In this document: positions 9,444 through 18,299 of the stretch, one piece after another
How the letters are laid out: the number at the start of each line of letters is the position of its first letter
How positions within the stretch are numbered: position 1 is the first letter of the stretch
Assembly: GCA_938002015.1 (NCBI GenBank)
Contig: CALLAU010000023.1
Location: 1 to 63,408 of the forward strand
Length of the DNA stretch: 63,408 nt
Direction: 5' to 3'
Source: an uncultured Bdellovibrionales bacterium
Lineage (GTDB): Bacteria > Bdellovibrionota > Bdellovibrionia > Bdellovibrionales > UBA1609
Translations under genes and position numbers: made by a program
The notes under the pieces: generated by a model
Database searches by the model: none
Told to the model about the DNA's origin: nothing
What the model saw: the letters and a program-made list of their open reading frames with translations, nothing else

Positions 9444-10211
9444 ATGAGTACAATTATAAACCTTTCTAAATTCTTTTTTAAAGACTTAATACACAGGAGA
9501 ATTTTCGTTGTTGCAGCTGTTGTGGGTTTGGCATTTATAGTTTTAAGTATGCTTTTAGGTCCTTTAAGTTTTAATGAGGAAAAACGCTTAGCAATTAACT
9601 TTAGTTTAGCGGGTTCTCAAATCTCTTTAATTTTTCTTGCTGTTTTGGTGGGTTCATCTTTTTTAAAAAGCGATATTGAATCAAAAGCAATACATGGAAT
9701 TTTAACAAGACCTTTAAGTCGACCTCAATACTATGTTTCAAAGCTTGCTTCTTTTTTTATGTGCTTATTGCTGCTGTCTTTTTTAATGTGGTTAGCTTTT
9801 TTACTAACAGCTTTAATGGTTGGTTTTGACGGGATTTCAGTTTCAATGCTTCCTTTTTTAGGAATTTTTATAGAAGCTTTACTTCTCTTCTCCTTTGCTA
9901 TGTTTCTCTCACTTTTTACCTCATCCTTTTTAGCTATTGGAGCAAGTTTCTCACTTTTTTTAGTTGGTCACTGGATACCAACTTTTGAGTATCTTATTAG
10001 AAACTCTTCTCAATCTGTTATTAAGCTGATTGGAACGATCATAGTTTGGGTTGTGCCAAACTTAGAAAGTTTTAACTGGAAATCTCATTTAACTTATAAT
10101 GAGTGGCTTCCAGTTGAAACATATGCTCAGTTCTCAGCCTATGGGTTGATTTGGGTACTTTGTATTACCTTTTTTGGAATTTTTATTTTTACTAAACAAG
10201 ATTTTGCATGA
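9444..10211 (+). CDS. pilI: ABC-2 type transporter permease, PilI-like
   Basis: A 255-residue polytopic inner-membrane protein with about six hydrophobic helices, including LIFLAVLVGSSFLK and a Leu/Phe-rich pair around residues 105-165. The cytoplasmic segment reads KAIHGILTRPLSRPQYYVSK, a pattern usual in ABC-2 permeases. It begins four bases after the ATPase gene and overlaps pilD by four bases, so it should pair with that ATPase. By gene order it matches PilI of the Myxococcus pilus cluster. The transported substrate is unknown. Confidence 0.75.
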   Translation: MSTIINLSKFFFKDLIHRRIFVVAAVVGLAFIVLSMLLGPLSFNEEKRLAINFSLAGSQISLIFLAVLVGSSFLKSDIESKAIHGILTRPLSRPQYYVSKLASFFMCLLLLSFLMWLAFLLTALMVGFDGISVSMLPFLGIFIEALLLFSFAMFLSLFTSSFLAIGASFSLFLVGHWIPTFEYLIRNSSQSVIKLIGTIIVWVVPNLESFNWKSHLTYNEWLPVETYAQFSAYGLIWVLCITFFGIFIFTKQDFA

Positions 10212-10984
10212 TGATATTAATTGAGCAGCTATTATTTTTTATTCTTGGAGCGATGATTGGAAGTTTTTGCAACGTTGTTATTTACAGGTGGCCAAGAGAA
10301 GAGAGTTTTGTTTCTCCAAGAAGTAAGTGCACCACATGTAAAGCTCCTATACCAGCGTATTATAACATTCCGATTTTAGGTTGGCTTATATTAAGAGGAA
10401 AGGCGAATTGCTGCGGAGATAAAATTAGTTTTAGATATCCTTTTGTTGAGGCACTTACCGGTTTTTGTTTTTTACTAACTTACATCTACTTTGGTTTAAG
10501 CTTTCAAACATTTGAGATATGTCTTTTCTTTTCAATGGCAATTCCATGCTTTTTTATAGATCTTGAACATTACTTGCTGCCTGATATTTATACTTATCCA
10601 GGAATTGTTTTTGGTATAGTGGGAAGTTTTTACTCTCAGACTCGAACTCCTTTAGACTCAATTTCTGGAGTTTTACTTGGAGGAGGGCTTCTTTGGTTTA
10701 CAGCTTGGGCTTATGAGAAGGCGAGAAAAATGGAAGGTATGGGTCTAGGTGATGTGAAGTTGTTGGCATGGCTTGGGGCTTTAGTCGGGGTAAGTGGTCT
10801 ACCCTTTATTATTTTTATTTCATGTCTTATGGGTACTGCAGTTGGTGTTTTCTTGATGATTGTTTTTAAAAAGGGCCGTTTAACAGCTATTCCCTTTGGT
10901 CCATTCTTAATAAGTGCAGCTTTAGTTTATATATTTATACCTGAGGCGCAGACTCTTTTCTTAAGAATGTTCTTCCCTTTTTGA
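10208..10984 (+). CDS. pilD: Type IV prepilin leader peptidase / N-methyltransferase
   Basis: Inner-membrane aspartic protease (family A24) that cuts the leader of type IV prepilins and methylates the new N-terminus. The N-terminal cytoplasmic domain has CTTC (41-44) and a second cysteine pair in ANCCGDKISFRYP (Cys68, Cys69), a variant of the usual second CxxC. The protease aspartates are in FIDLEHYLLPD (Asp118) and GMGLGDVKLL (Asp182). At 258 residues with seven or eight helices it is the standard length. It sits between the PilHI-like transporter and pilM. Confidence 0.94.
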   Translation: MMILIEQLLFFILGAMIGSFCNVVIYRWPREESFVSPRSKCTTCKAPIPAYYNIPILGWLILRGKANCCGDKISFRYPFVEALTGFCFLLTYIYFGLSFQTFEICLFFSMAIPCFFIDLEHYLLPDIYTYPGIVFGIVGSFYSQTRTPLDSISGVLLGGGLLWFTAWAYEKARKMEGMGLGDVKLLAWLGALVGVSGLPFIIFISCLMGTAVGVFLMIVFKKGRLTAIPFGPFLISAALVYIFIPEAQTLFLRMFFPF

Positions 10985-11009
10985 CAGTTAAGGCTGTCTC
11001 AGCTGTAAT
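10981..11009 (+). promoter_or_regulatory. Candidate promoter of pilMNOPQ with a dyad in the spacer
   Basis: A perfect TTGACA (10981-10986), 17 bases, then TGTAAT (11004-11009, five of six). It overlaps the stop codon of pilD. GACAG (10983-10987) and CTGTC (10994-10998) form an inverted repeat across the -35 box and spacer, a possible operator. The pilM GTG at 11016 lies six bases after the -10 box. Confidence 0.55.
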
Positions 11010-11015
11010 AGAACT

Positions 11016-12053
11016 GTGTTTGGTTTAAAGAAAACTTTAGGTTTAGATATTGGAAGCTCTGCCATTAAGGCAGCAGTTGTAAGCCGAAAAGGATCGAGTG
11101 CTAAAATAACAGCATTTGATTTTAATAAGCTTCCATCTCATGTTGTAAAAAACGGAGTGATACAAGATGAGGCCTCAGTAACAAAAGCTATTAGTGCTTC
11201 TGCAAAAAAGATTAAATCAAAAAAAGCTATTTTTGGATTAGCAGGCTCATCCGTTATGGTAAAAAGAGTTTCTATTCCAGAAATGAATAAGAACCTTATT
11301 GCCGAGCAGATTAGATGGGAAGCTGAAAACTATATTCCCTATAAAATTGAAGAAGTGAATTTAGACTATGTGCTTTTAAATCATGAGCCCGGGCAAGAAA
11401 CGATGGACATTTTACTTGTTGCAGCTCAACAAGCTCCAGTGGAAAAAGTGGCAGGAATTATTAAGAATGCCGGGCTATCTGCTGAAACCGCAGATATTAA
11501 CAACTTTGCTTTAGCAAACTGCTTTTTATTTAATTACCCTGAAGCAGCTGGAGCGGCGATTGGATTAATTGATATTGGAGAGTTTTTTTCACAGTTTGTT
11601 ATTATTAACCAAGGTGAAGTGGTTTTTTGCCGTGATACACCCGCTGGTGGAAGCATGTATGACTCAGAGATAGCTCAAGTGATGGGAGTTTCTGAGTCAG
11701 AAGCTGAGAGCGTTAAGCTTGGACAAAAAGAAATGCCAGATGTTGTTATTGAGGTGATTAATCAAACTAATATAAGGGTTGCTGAGAAAATTAAAGGAGC
11801 CTATGAGTTCTTTGAAAATACGTCGGGTTTAGAACTTAACCTTGATCAAGTTTTTGTAACTGGAGGCTCTTCAATTATTCCAGGCTTGCATGAAGAATTA
11901 AGTAAATCCTTAGGTGCTCCTGTGCAGCAAATGGACCCTATTAAAAATATAGATGCTGGAAGTGTGTCAAAAAAAACTCCTATGGATGTCTTAAAGTATA
12001 GATCAGCTGTTGCCTTAGGCCTTGCCCTTCGTAAAGTAGGTGATGAGGAATGA
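11016..12053 (+). CDS. pilM: Type IV pilus inner-membrane platform protein PilM
   Basis: Actin-like cytoplasmic ATPase of the pilus alignment complex; it binds the N-terminus of PilN and links the motor to PilNOPQ. The nucleotide-fold opens with LGLDIGSSAIKAAVV and has the second phosphate motif around IGLIDIGEFFSQF and the adenosine motif VFVTGGSSIIPGL. At 345 residues it is typical. The GTG start has no ribosome binding site but a strong promoter directly upstream. The stop overlaps pilN by four bases. Confidence 0.94.
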   Translation: MFGLKKTLGLDIGSSAIKAAVVSRKGSSAKITAFDFNKLPSHVVKNGVIQDEASVTKAISASAKKIKSKKAIFGLAGSSVMVKRVSIPEMNKNLIAEQIRWEAENYIPYKIEEVNLDYVLLNHEPGQETMDILLVAAQQAPVEKVAGIIKNAGLSAETADINNFALANCFLFNYPEAAGAAIGLIDIGEFFSQFVIINQGEVVFCRDTPAGGSMYDSEIAQVMGVSESEAESVKLGQKEMPDVVIEVINQTNIRVAEKIKGAYEFFENTSGLELNLDQVFVTGGSSIIPGLHEELSKSLGAPVQQMDPIKNIDAGSVSKKTPMDVLKYRSAVALGLALRKVGDEE

Positions 12054-12691
12054 TTAAGGTTAATCTCTTAAAAAATAAAGGAGTTGTTAATTCAGTTATA
12101 ACACCTGAAGCAATAAGTTTAGATTCTGGATTTAAGACAGATACTAAAAGTAGTATGAATGCTGAGCAATTTCAGCTTGTTTTAAAAATGATTTTGATGT
12201 TTTCAGGCGCTATAATTTTATTTACATATCAAAAAGTATATAACCAGCGTTCAAAATTAAAGGTACAAGCAATTGAAGTTGAAAGAGATCGCTTACAAGA
12301 GCTTAGAGTTGAAAAGGAAGAAAGAGCAAACACTCTACCGGCTTTAGAAAAGAAACTTGCTTTCTTTAAAGAGAGAGTAGATGAGTTTGATGATGCAACA
12401 AAGTATAGGCTTGCTGAGTTAGAAGCGTTAGATGCTATTCAATCTTCAATCACTAGGCAGGCGTGGGTGAATTCAGTATCATATACTCTTGGTAAGCTTG
12501 ATATTAGGGGCGGATCTTATACGGGCCCTGGATTTGATGAGTTTAATCAGAACCTTGAGAGACAAAGTGTGTTTAAATCGGTAAGGTATACTAAAGTGTC
12601 TGAAGCTAGTAACGGGGGAGTAGAGGGCCCTACTTTTCTTGAGTTTCAAATTACTGCAGAGGTTGATGAGGGTTATTTAATTGGAAGATAA
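12050..12691 (+). CDS. pilN: Type IV pilus assembly protein PilN
   Basis: Bitopic inner-membrane protein that joins PilM in the cytoplasm to PilO in the periplasm. The N-terminal tail IKVNLLKNKG is the PilM-binding motif (consensus INLLP). It is followed here by an unusually long cytoplasmic stretch before the membrane helix at about residues 46-60, then a coiled coil and a ferredoxin-like periplasmic domain. It is 213 residues. It overlaps pilM upstream and pilO downstream. Confidence 0.88.
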   Translation: MIKVNLLKNKGVVNSVITPEAISLDSGFKTDTKSSMNAEQFQLVLKMILMFSGAIILFTYQKVYNQRSKLKVQAIEVERDRLQELRVEKEERANTLPALEKKLAFFKERVDEFDDATKYRLAELEALDAIQSSITRQAWVNSVSYTLGKLDIRGGSYTGPGFDEFNQNLERQSVFKSVRYTKVSEASNGGVEGPTFLEFQITAEVDEGYLIGR

Positions 12692-13304
12692 GTTAAAAGA
12701 ACTCACTCTTATGCAATGTCTTCTTATCGCAATTGGTGGTGCTGCATTTTATTATTTTTTTATTTTTACTACGAATGATCCAGAGTTGGTTATTTCAAAC
12801 TACAGGCAAGAAATTTCTGAGTATGAAGGTGAAATTAGAAAGTTTGATAAAAAAATTGAAGCATCAGTAAAGTTAAAAGAACAAATTGAAGTTTATGAGA
12901 AAGAATTAAAAGTTAAATTCTCATATGTTTCTGAAGATGTAAATAATACTGAGATTTTACAACTTTTATCTGTGGAAGCTAGAAACTCAGGTCTTGATAT
13001 TGAGACTATTTCTGAAAGTAGTGAGTGGAAAAAACTTTCAAGCTTAGAGTTTATAGAGATTCCAGTTTCAGTTTCTGGTGATTTTGGCCAGGTTATGGGT
13101 TTTTTATCGAATCTATCTAGAGAGAAAAAACTTATTGTTACGGACAAGCTTGAACTAGAAGCTAACACTGATAGTGATGATAGTTTTATTGGTAAGCCTA
13201 GAGTCGTTAAGCTTAATGTCACAGTTAGGGTTTATAGACAAATCCCAGGAAGCACGGAATTTAACCCTAATACAGTTGTAACTGATGAGGGTGAAAATGT
13301 TTAA
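12681..13304 (+). CDS. pilO: Type IV pilus assembly protein PilO
   Basis: Inner-membrane partner of PilN in the alignment complex. It has a short cytoplasmic tail, one membrane helix (about residues 10-29), a coiled coil (EISEYEGEIRKFDKKIEASV) and a periplasmic domain with the pattern IEIPVSVSGDFGQVMGFLSN common to PilO. It is 207 residues. The TTG start lies inside the 3' end of pilN and the stop overlaps pilP, so translation is probably coupled along the operon. Confidence 0.9.
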   Translation: MEDKLKELTLMQCLLIAIGGAAFYYFFIFTTNDPELVISNYRQEISEYEGEIRKFDKKIEASVKLKEQIEVYEKELKVKFSYVSEDVNNTEILQLLSVEARNSGLDIETISESSEWKKLSSLEFIEIPVSVSGDFGQVMGFLSNLSREKKLIVTDKLELEANTDSDDSFIGKPRVVKLNVTVRVYRQIPGSTEFNPNTVVTDEGENV

Positions 13305-13983
13305 AATTTTAATTTCATTACTCCTTATTCAGGCTTCAGCAGCATATGCTCAAGATAATGAAGCAGATGCCGGCAATATAGATGAAGAGATACAGGCTAT
13401 TGAAGCTTTAGATGAGCTCAATCAAAGCGAAGAAGAGATCGTTGATGAAGTCGATGATATTGTAAATACTAAGACTAAAGGTATGTCTTTTGATCAAGGT
13501 GAGAGTGATCAGGTGCAAGACCTTGAGAACTTAGAAATTGATGATACAGGTTTAGATATTAATGCTAGTGATGCGCTTATAGATATTGAGCAGCTTAATA
13601 GAGCTAATGAGGGCAAATTTTTATTAAAAGAGTTTATTTACAACCAAAGAGGTCGTCGTGACCCATTTACTCCGATCGTTACAGATAAAACAGTTATAAA
13701 ACAGCAAGTTCAAGCAGCTAAAAAGGTTGTTCTTCCGGCATTAGAAAAATATAGAATTGATAGTTTTGTTCTTACAAGTATTTTATGGTCAGTAAATGAG
13801 CCTAAGGCTTTAGTAAAAGACCCGGAAAATAAAATGCACCTTATTACTAAGAATTCAAGAATTGGTACTAAGAATGGATATGTAGCTCAAATAAGAGAAG
13901 GCGAAGTTGTTGTTATTGAAGAAGAGAAAAATGAAGAAGGTAAGTCTCTTTTTACGACTCAAGTCCTGAAAATGACCAGATAG
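13297..13983 (+). CDS. pilP: Type IV pilus assembly protein PilP
   Basis: Periplasmic link between the PilNO complex and the PilQ secretin. The start at ATG 13297 follows GAGG at six bases and gives the signal peptide MFKILISLLLIQASAAYAQ; an in-frame ATG at 13285 is an alternative. There is no lipobox cysteine, whereas PilP is commonly a lipoprotein. A long acidic linker (residues 20-90) precedes the PilP domain with YNQRGRRDPFTPIV and SILWSVNEPKALVKDPENK. It is about 228 residues. Confidence 0.88.
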   Translation: MFKILISLLLIQASAAYAQDNEADAGNIDEEIQAIEALDELNQSEEEIVDEVDDIVNTKTKGMSFDQGESDQVQDLENLEIDDTGLDINASDALIDIEQLNRANEGKFLLKEFIYNQRGRRDPFTPIVTDKTVIKQQVQAAKKVVLPALEKYRIDSFVLTSILWSVNEPKALVKDPENKMHLITKNSRIGTKNGYVAQIREGEVVVIEEEKNEEGKSLFTTQVLKMTR

Positions 13984-14036
13984 ATTCTCTCTTTAGTAAT
14001 CTCCTGAGAAAATGAAACCTCTGCTCTGGAGGGCTT

Positions 14037-16454
14037 ATGCTCAAGAATATATTGCTATTATTTTGCTTTTTAGGTTTGGTGTCGTGTTCATCATCAAAAT
14101 CATCAGATGATGTGCCTGAGGACTTAACTGGAGAAGTCTCTGAGTTAGAGTCTGAAATTTTTAAAACTGAAGAAAGTATTAGTGATTTAGATGAAGGATT
14201 AAGTGAAGAAGACTTAGATGTTTCCTCTAGCGATGATGAATTTGAAGACCCTGATCTAAGTATTGCGGCCGGCGGTGAAGAGGGGGTCTCGCAAGAAGAG
14301 CTTGATTTAGATGATGAAGAACTCGATTTAGATGAGGATCTTGAAATTGCCGGTAGTACTGAAACAGAGAGCTTTGATGATTTTGGAAGTGATGATGGAG
14401 AACTTGATTTAGATGATGATCTTGAAGTTGCAGATGTAGGTGAAGATGCATTTGATGATTTAGATGAGGGAGAGCTTGATTTAAGTGAAGACACTGATGA
14501 CTTAAGTGATCTTGATTCTTTTGATGATTTTAATTCTAAGGAGAATCTAAGTGATGAATTAAATAGTGATGATAATCTGCAATCGTCTGAAGATGATTTT
14601 GATATTGATATTCCTGTAGGTTCTATTGATGATGACTTTGAAGATGTCTCTATTGATGATGAGGACTTGATTGTTGAAGATGACTTAAGCCCTAGGAAGA
14701 AGAATAAAAATGGCGAAGAGATTATTCCAGCAAATAAAGTTTTAAGCGTAGATTATGATAGTGCTGTTAATGGTGGGGTTTTCTTAGTAAAAACAAGAGA
14801 ATTAACTGATTACAATACTGAATTTATTCCTGAGACAAATCAATTTATTGTTGAACTAAAGAATGCAACTATCGATAAAAGTCTTCAAAGGCCTTTTCTT
14901 ACAAAAGACTTTAAACAAAATTTTGGAGCTTTAAATTCATATCAAGATTCTGATGGTGATGCTAAAATTATAGTGCAACTAAAAACAGATTTAACACCCT
15001 ATATTACTAGAAATGGAAACACGATATCAATTGCAGCAGGAACTCCTGAGCAAATTGCTCAGCTTGCTGAAATAGGTGGAAGTATTACACCTTTAGAAAC
15101 AGACTATGATCGTGAGCAAAAAAAGAAAGCACTAAACTCTACAAGCCTGGAAGATTATTTACTTGAGAACACAAGCTACTATGGGAAACCAATTTCAATT
15201 CAAGTTAAAGATGCTGAAATAGTTGATGTTATTAATCTTATTTCAGAAGAAGTTGGAGCAAACTTAGTTTTATCTGAAGGTGTTACAGGAAAAGTATCTA
15301 TAAAGTTGAAGCAGATTCCGTGGGATCAAGCTCTTATAACTATTATGAAAACACGAGGTCTTGGCTACGTAAGATCTGGGTCAGTGCTTAGAATTGCTCC
15401 TTTAGCAGAACTGCAGGCAGAATCTCAAGCTGCTACGGCTGTTCAAAATGCAAGAAAATCTTTAACTCCTTATCATGTGAAAGTCTTTCCTTTAAGCTAT
15501 GCTTCACCTGAAACTTTAGAGGAAAAACTTAAACCATTTTTGTCTGCTGCAGGTGGAGCGGGTGCTCCAGCAGGGCAAATCATTTCAGAGAATAGATCAT
15601 CATCTATTATTATTAATGATACAAAAGAAGTTATTAATAACGTTGAAAAACTGATTAAAGAACTCGATCGGCCTCCTCTTCAAGTTATGATTGAAGCAAA
15701 AGTTGTTGAAGCAACAAAAGAATTTACCAGAGAGTTTAGCTCAAGATTTAATTCGACAGGAAATAGTAATACGTCTGGGAGTGATTTAATTGTTAATAAT
15801 ACAAGTTCGTGGAACGCAAATACCACAAACACAGCTCCTTTTGAAAATAACATAGCTTTAACAGGTCTTAACTTTTTTGGTAACTTAACTCATATTCTAA
15901 GGCTTAATGAAATTGAGAGAAAAATTAAAGTTTTAAGTGCTCCTAAAGTTTTAGCTATGAATAATGAGCAAGCGACAATTGTTCAAGTGAGTCAGGTCTT
16001 AAACCAAACACAAACAATTGAAGAAGGTGAGCCACTTGTTACGGCTGAGCCAATAGATGTTGAATTAAGATTAGAGGTAACTCCTCAAATCACTTCAGAT
16101 AGTAATGTTATCATGAACTTGCTAGTAAGAAGACAGTTTCCAGGAACGGTTGATGCAAACTTAGGTGCAACGCCTATTAACACGAGAGAGGCGAGAACAA
16201 AGGTTATTGTTGGAAACAACAGGACGACTGTTATTGGTGGAATTTATCAAGTTGATAACACAAGAGAAGAAAGAGGTGTTCCGGTAATTAGAAAAATGCC
16301 ACTTCTTAAATGGCTTTTTGGTAATAAGATCAACAGAAAAATAGATTCTGAGCTGATGGTTTTTGTAACCCCTAGAATTCTAAACAGAAAAGGAAGGCTA
16401 TCTCCTGTTGGAAAAACCCCTGTAGCTTCAAGTAGTAAATCTAGCGCGCTTTAA
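14037..16454 (+). CDS. pilQ: Type IV pilus secretin PilQ with acidic repeats and lipobox
   Basis: Outer-membrane secretin through which the pilus is extruded, 805 residues. The start follows TGGAGG. A lipoprotein signal ends at LVSC (Cys17). Residues about 21-220 are almost entirely Asp, Glu, Ser and Leu and hold at least three imperfect repeats beginning ELDLDEDLE, ELDLDDDLE and ELDLSED. An AMIN-like peptidoglycan-binding domain (about 235-330) follows. Then come the STN/N0 domain (SIQVKDAEIVDVINLISEEV), an N1 domain and the secretin core, ending VPVIRKMPLLKWLFG...ELMVFVTPRIL. The acidic region and the lipid anchor are unusual for PilQ. Otherwise the gene is complete and closes the operon. 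Confidence 0.95.
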   Translation: MLKNILLLFCFLGLVSCSSSKSSDDVPEDLTGEVSELESEIFKTEESISDLDEGLSEEDLDVSSSDDEFEDPDLSIAAGGEEGVSQEELDLDDEELDLDEDLEIAGSTETESFDDFGSDDGELDLDDDLEVADVGEDAFDDLDEGELDLSEDTDDLSDLDSFDDFNSKENLSDELNSDDNLQSSEDDFDIDIPVGSIDDDFEDVSIDDEDLIVEDDLSPRKKNKNGEEIIPANKVLSVDYDSAVNGGVFLVKTRELTDYNTEFIPETNQFIVELKNATIDKSLQRPFLTKDFKQNFGALNSYQDSDGDAKIIVQLKTDLTPYITRNGNTISIAAGTPEQIAQLAEIGGSITPLETDYDREQKKKALNSTSLEDYLLENTSYYGKPISIQVKDAEIVDVINLISEEVGANLVLSEGVTGKVSIKLKQIPWDQALITIMKTRGLGYVRSGSVLRIAPLAELQAESQAATAVQNARKSLTPYHVKVFPLSYASPETLEEKLKPFLSAAGGAGAPAGQIISENRSSSIIINDTKEVINNVEKLIKELDRPPLQVMIEAKVVEATKEFTREFSSRFNSTGNSNTSGSDLIVNNTSSWNANTTNTAPFENNIALTGLNFFGNLTHILRLNEIERKIKVLSAPKVLAMNNEQATIVQVSQVLNQTQTIEEGEPLVTAEPIDVELRLEVTPQITSDSNVIMNLLVRRQFPGTVDANLGATPINTREARTKVIVGNNRTTVIGGIYQVDNTREERGVPVIRKMPLLKWLFGNKINRKIDSELMVFVTPRILNRKGRLSPVGKTPVASSSKSSAL

Positions 16455-16571
16455 ATATTTTATAAAAGGCTTATCGTAGTTTAGGCCTTGGTTTAAATCT
16501 TTTTTTAAGATTGAAGCTTAAGTGTTTACTTAAAAAGTAATCTCTCTTGCTTATTGTCATTGCCTACTGAA

Positions 16572-17771
16572 ATGGTGTATTTGTTCGGTATGGATCTTTT
16601 CTCAGCAAATCATAGAGTAGATAATAAGGCGAAAAAACCTTTAGCTGAGAGAATACGTCCAAAGTCTTTTAAAGAGCTTTACCTTTCTTCTGATGCTGAG
16701 CAAAAGCTTTCTTTTTTAAAGCACGATGATCTCGTGGGTATTAGTTTTGTTCTCTTTGGACCCCCGGGTGTGGGGAAAACATCTATAATGAAGGTAGTTG
16801 AGGCTAAAACAGCAGCTTTAAGTAGACATGTTTGGCTCAATGCTGTGGATATTTCTGTAAAAGAGCTTCGCCAGTTCTGCAGTGAAGCTAAAGAAATTTT
16901 TTTAATACAGTCTAAAAAAACAATTCTTTTTATTGATGAAATTCACAGGCTTTCAAAAGCTCAACAAGATGTTCTTTTGCCTAGCATTGAATCAGGAGAA
17001 GTGGTCTTAGTTGGAGCGACTACTGAAAACCCTAAAAGTGCTTTAAACAGACCTCTTGTCAGCAGGTGTAGAGTTATTAAGCTTTCATCAGTTGGGCTTT
17101 TGGGTATGAGGGCGCTATCTAATAAGGTGGCGTTTGAGCTTGGGTTTAAATCTATTGATGAATTTATTGATAAGGATGCTCTTGAGGCCCTTATCAATTA
17201 CGCTTTAGGAGATGGTAGAAAACTTATAGGTCTTCTTGAGAGCCTTCATGTTCAAAAAGAAAGCTTTCCTTTAAAGGTAAATGACCTTTCTCTTATTAGT
17301 ATCGATGAGCGCTCTGTGCCTTTATCCTCTGCTCAGTTTCAAGTGGAGAACACTTCAGCACTGATTAAGTCTATGAGAAGTTCAGACCTTGAAGCCTCGA
17401 TGCTTTATTTAATAAGGTTAGTCGAAGGTGGGGTAGATCCTGTCTATATATATAGACGACTTTTAGTATTCACATCTGAAGATGTTGGAAACGCTGACCC
17501 TCAGGCTCTTATTTTGGTTCAAAGTTCAAAAGCGATCTTTGAAGCAGTAGGAATGCCAGAGGGGTATTACGGTTTGGTTCAAATGGTTGAATATTTAGCA
17601 AAAGCTCCTAAGTCTAGGAAAGTAGTAGCTTTTTTAAAAAAAACAAAAGAAGTGTCATGGTCATCTGTTAAAGACAGCCCTCCGGCTCATCTTCAAATTA
17701 GAGGGTCTGGGGCGAAAACCGGGCAAAATCTTCCTAAAAGTAATATATATGGCTTTTTAGAGGAAGATTAA
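16572..17771 (+). CDS. rarA: Replication-associated recombination protein A (MgsA/RarA ATPase)
   Basis: AAA+ ATPase of the clamp-loader group that acts at stalled replication forks. PLAERIRPKSFKEL precedes Walker A FGPPGVGKTS, Walker B ILFIDEIHRLSKAQQD and sensor 1 LVGATTENPKSALN. The C-terminal tetramerisation region has EGGVDPVYIYRRLLVFTSED and GMPEGYYGL, typical of the family. The start is uncertain: ATG 16572 or ATG 16590 (giving MDLF, a usual family opening), or TTG 16554; none has a clear ribosome binding site. About 400 residues. The gene ends at the ribosomal promoter. Confidence 0.92.
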   Translation: MVYLFGMDLFSANHRVDNKAKKPLAERIRPKSFKELYLSSDAEQKLSFLKHDDLVGISFVLFGPPGVGKTSIMKVVEAKTAALSRHVWLNAVDISVKELRQFCSEAKEIFLIQSKKTILFIDEIHRLSKAQQDVLLPSIESGEVVLVGATTENPKSALNRPLVSRCRVIKLSSVGLLGMRALSNKVAFELGFKSIDEFIDKDALEALINYALGDGRKLIGLLESLHVQKESFPLKVNDLSLISIDERSVPLSSAQFQVENTSALIKSMRSSDLEASMLYLIRLVEGGVDPVYIYRRLLVFTSEDVGNADPQALILVQSSKAIFEAVGMPEGYYGLVQMVEYLAKAPKSRKVVAFLKKTKEVSWSSVKDSPPAHLQIRGSGAKTGQNLPKSNIYGFLEED

Positions 17772-17799
17772 TTGACAAGAGTCCTTAATTTGTTACAAC
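17772..17799 (+). promoter_or_regulatory. Candidate promoter of the S10 ribosomal superoperon
   Basis: A perfect TTGACA (17772-17777), 16 bases, then TACAAC (17794-17799). It begins at the base after the rarA stop codon. It leaves a leader of about 160 bases before rpsJ, with no coding frame I trust; the leader is a plausible place for ribosomal autoregulation, but I see no L4-type hairpin by eye. Confidence 0.5.
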
Positions 17800-17963
17800 T
17801 CGAACTCTTTTGCAGTTAGAGCATCTGTAGTTAAGGGCGTTTTTAGCCAACTGATTACAGAATCTAAGTGCGATTTTTTATGTCCGAATGAAGATTTTTG
17901 ACCTAAAAATTTGCTCCAAAAGGGAAAAAACAAACTAAAGAAGCGATAAACAATAGGTGAATT

Positions 17964-18281
17964 ATGCAGAGCCAAAAGATAAGAATTAGATTAAAAGCAT
18001 TCGACTATAAACTGTTGGATCAATCTACGAAAGAAATCGTACAGACAGCAGGCCGTACAGGTGCTAAAGTTGCTGGACCGATTCCACTTCCTACAAAAAT
18101 TAACAAGTATACTGTTCTTCGTTCTCCACACGTGGATAAGAAATCTAGAGAACAGTTTGAAATCAGAACTCACAAGAGACTTCTTGATATTCTAGAGCCA
18201 ACTCCGCAAACAGTTGATCAACTTATGAAGTTAGATCTTTCTGCTGGTGTTGATGTTGAAATCAAGTTGTCTGCGGTTTAA
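17964..18281 (+). CDS. rpsJ: 30S ribosomal protein S10
   Basis: First gene of the ribosomal superoperon, 105 residues. [17 protein letters not shown] and [20 protein letters not shown] are the family signatures. S10 sits in the 30S head and also acts as NusE in transcription antitermination. The ATG follows AGGTG. Unlike in many bacteria it is not preceded here by rpsL, rpsG, fusA or tuf but by rarA. Confidence 0.98.
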   Translation: MQSQKIRIRLKAFDYKLLDQSTKEIVQTAGRTGAKVAGPIPLPTKINKYTVLRSPHVDKKSREQFEIRTHKRLLDILEPTPQTVDQLMKLDLSAGVDVEIKLSAV

Positions 18282-18299
18282 TAGAGAGGACTTGAGACG

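Noticed and set aside
13952..14494. Minus-strand open frame of 180 residues, very Ser-rich
   Set aside because: It is the antisense shadow of the acidic Asp/Glu repeats of pilQ; the biased codons of that region remove stops on the other strand. No ribosome binding site or plausible protein.
17793..17975. Minus-strand frame of 60 residues in the rpsJ leader
   Set aside because: It overlaps the promoter and leader of the ribosomal operon, has no motif, and runs against the dominant transcription.
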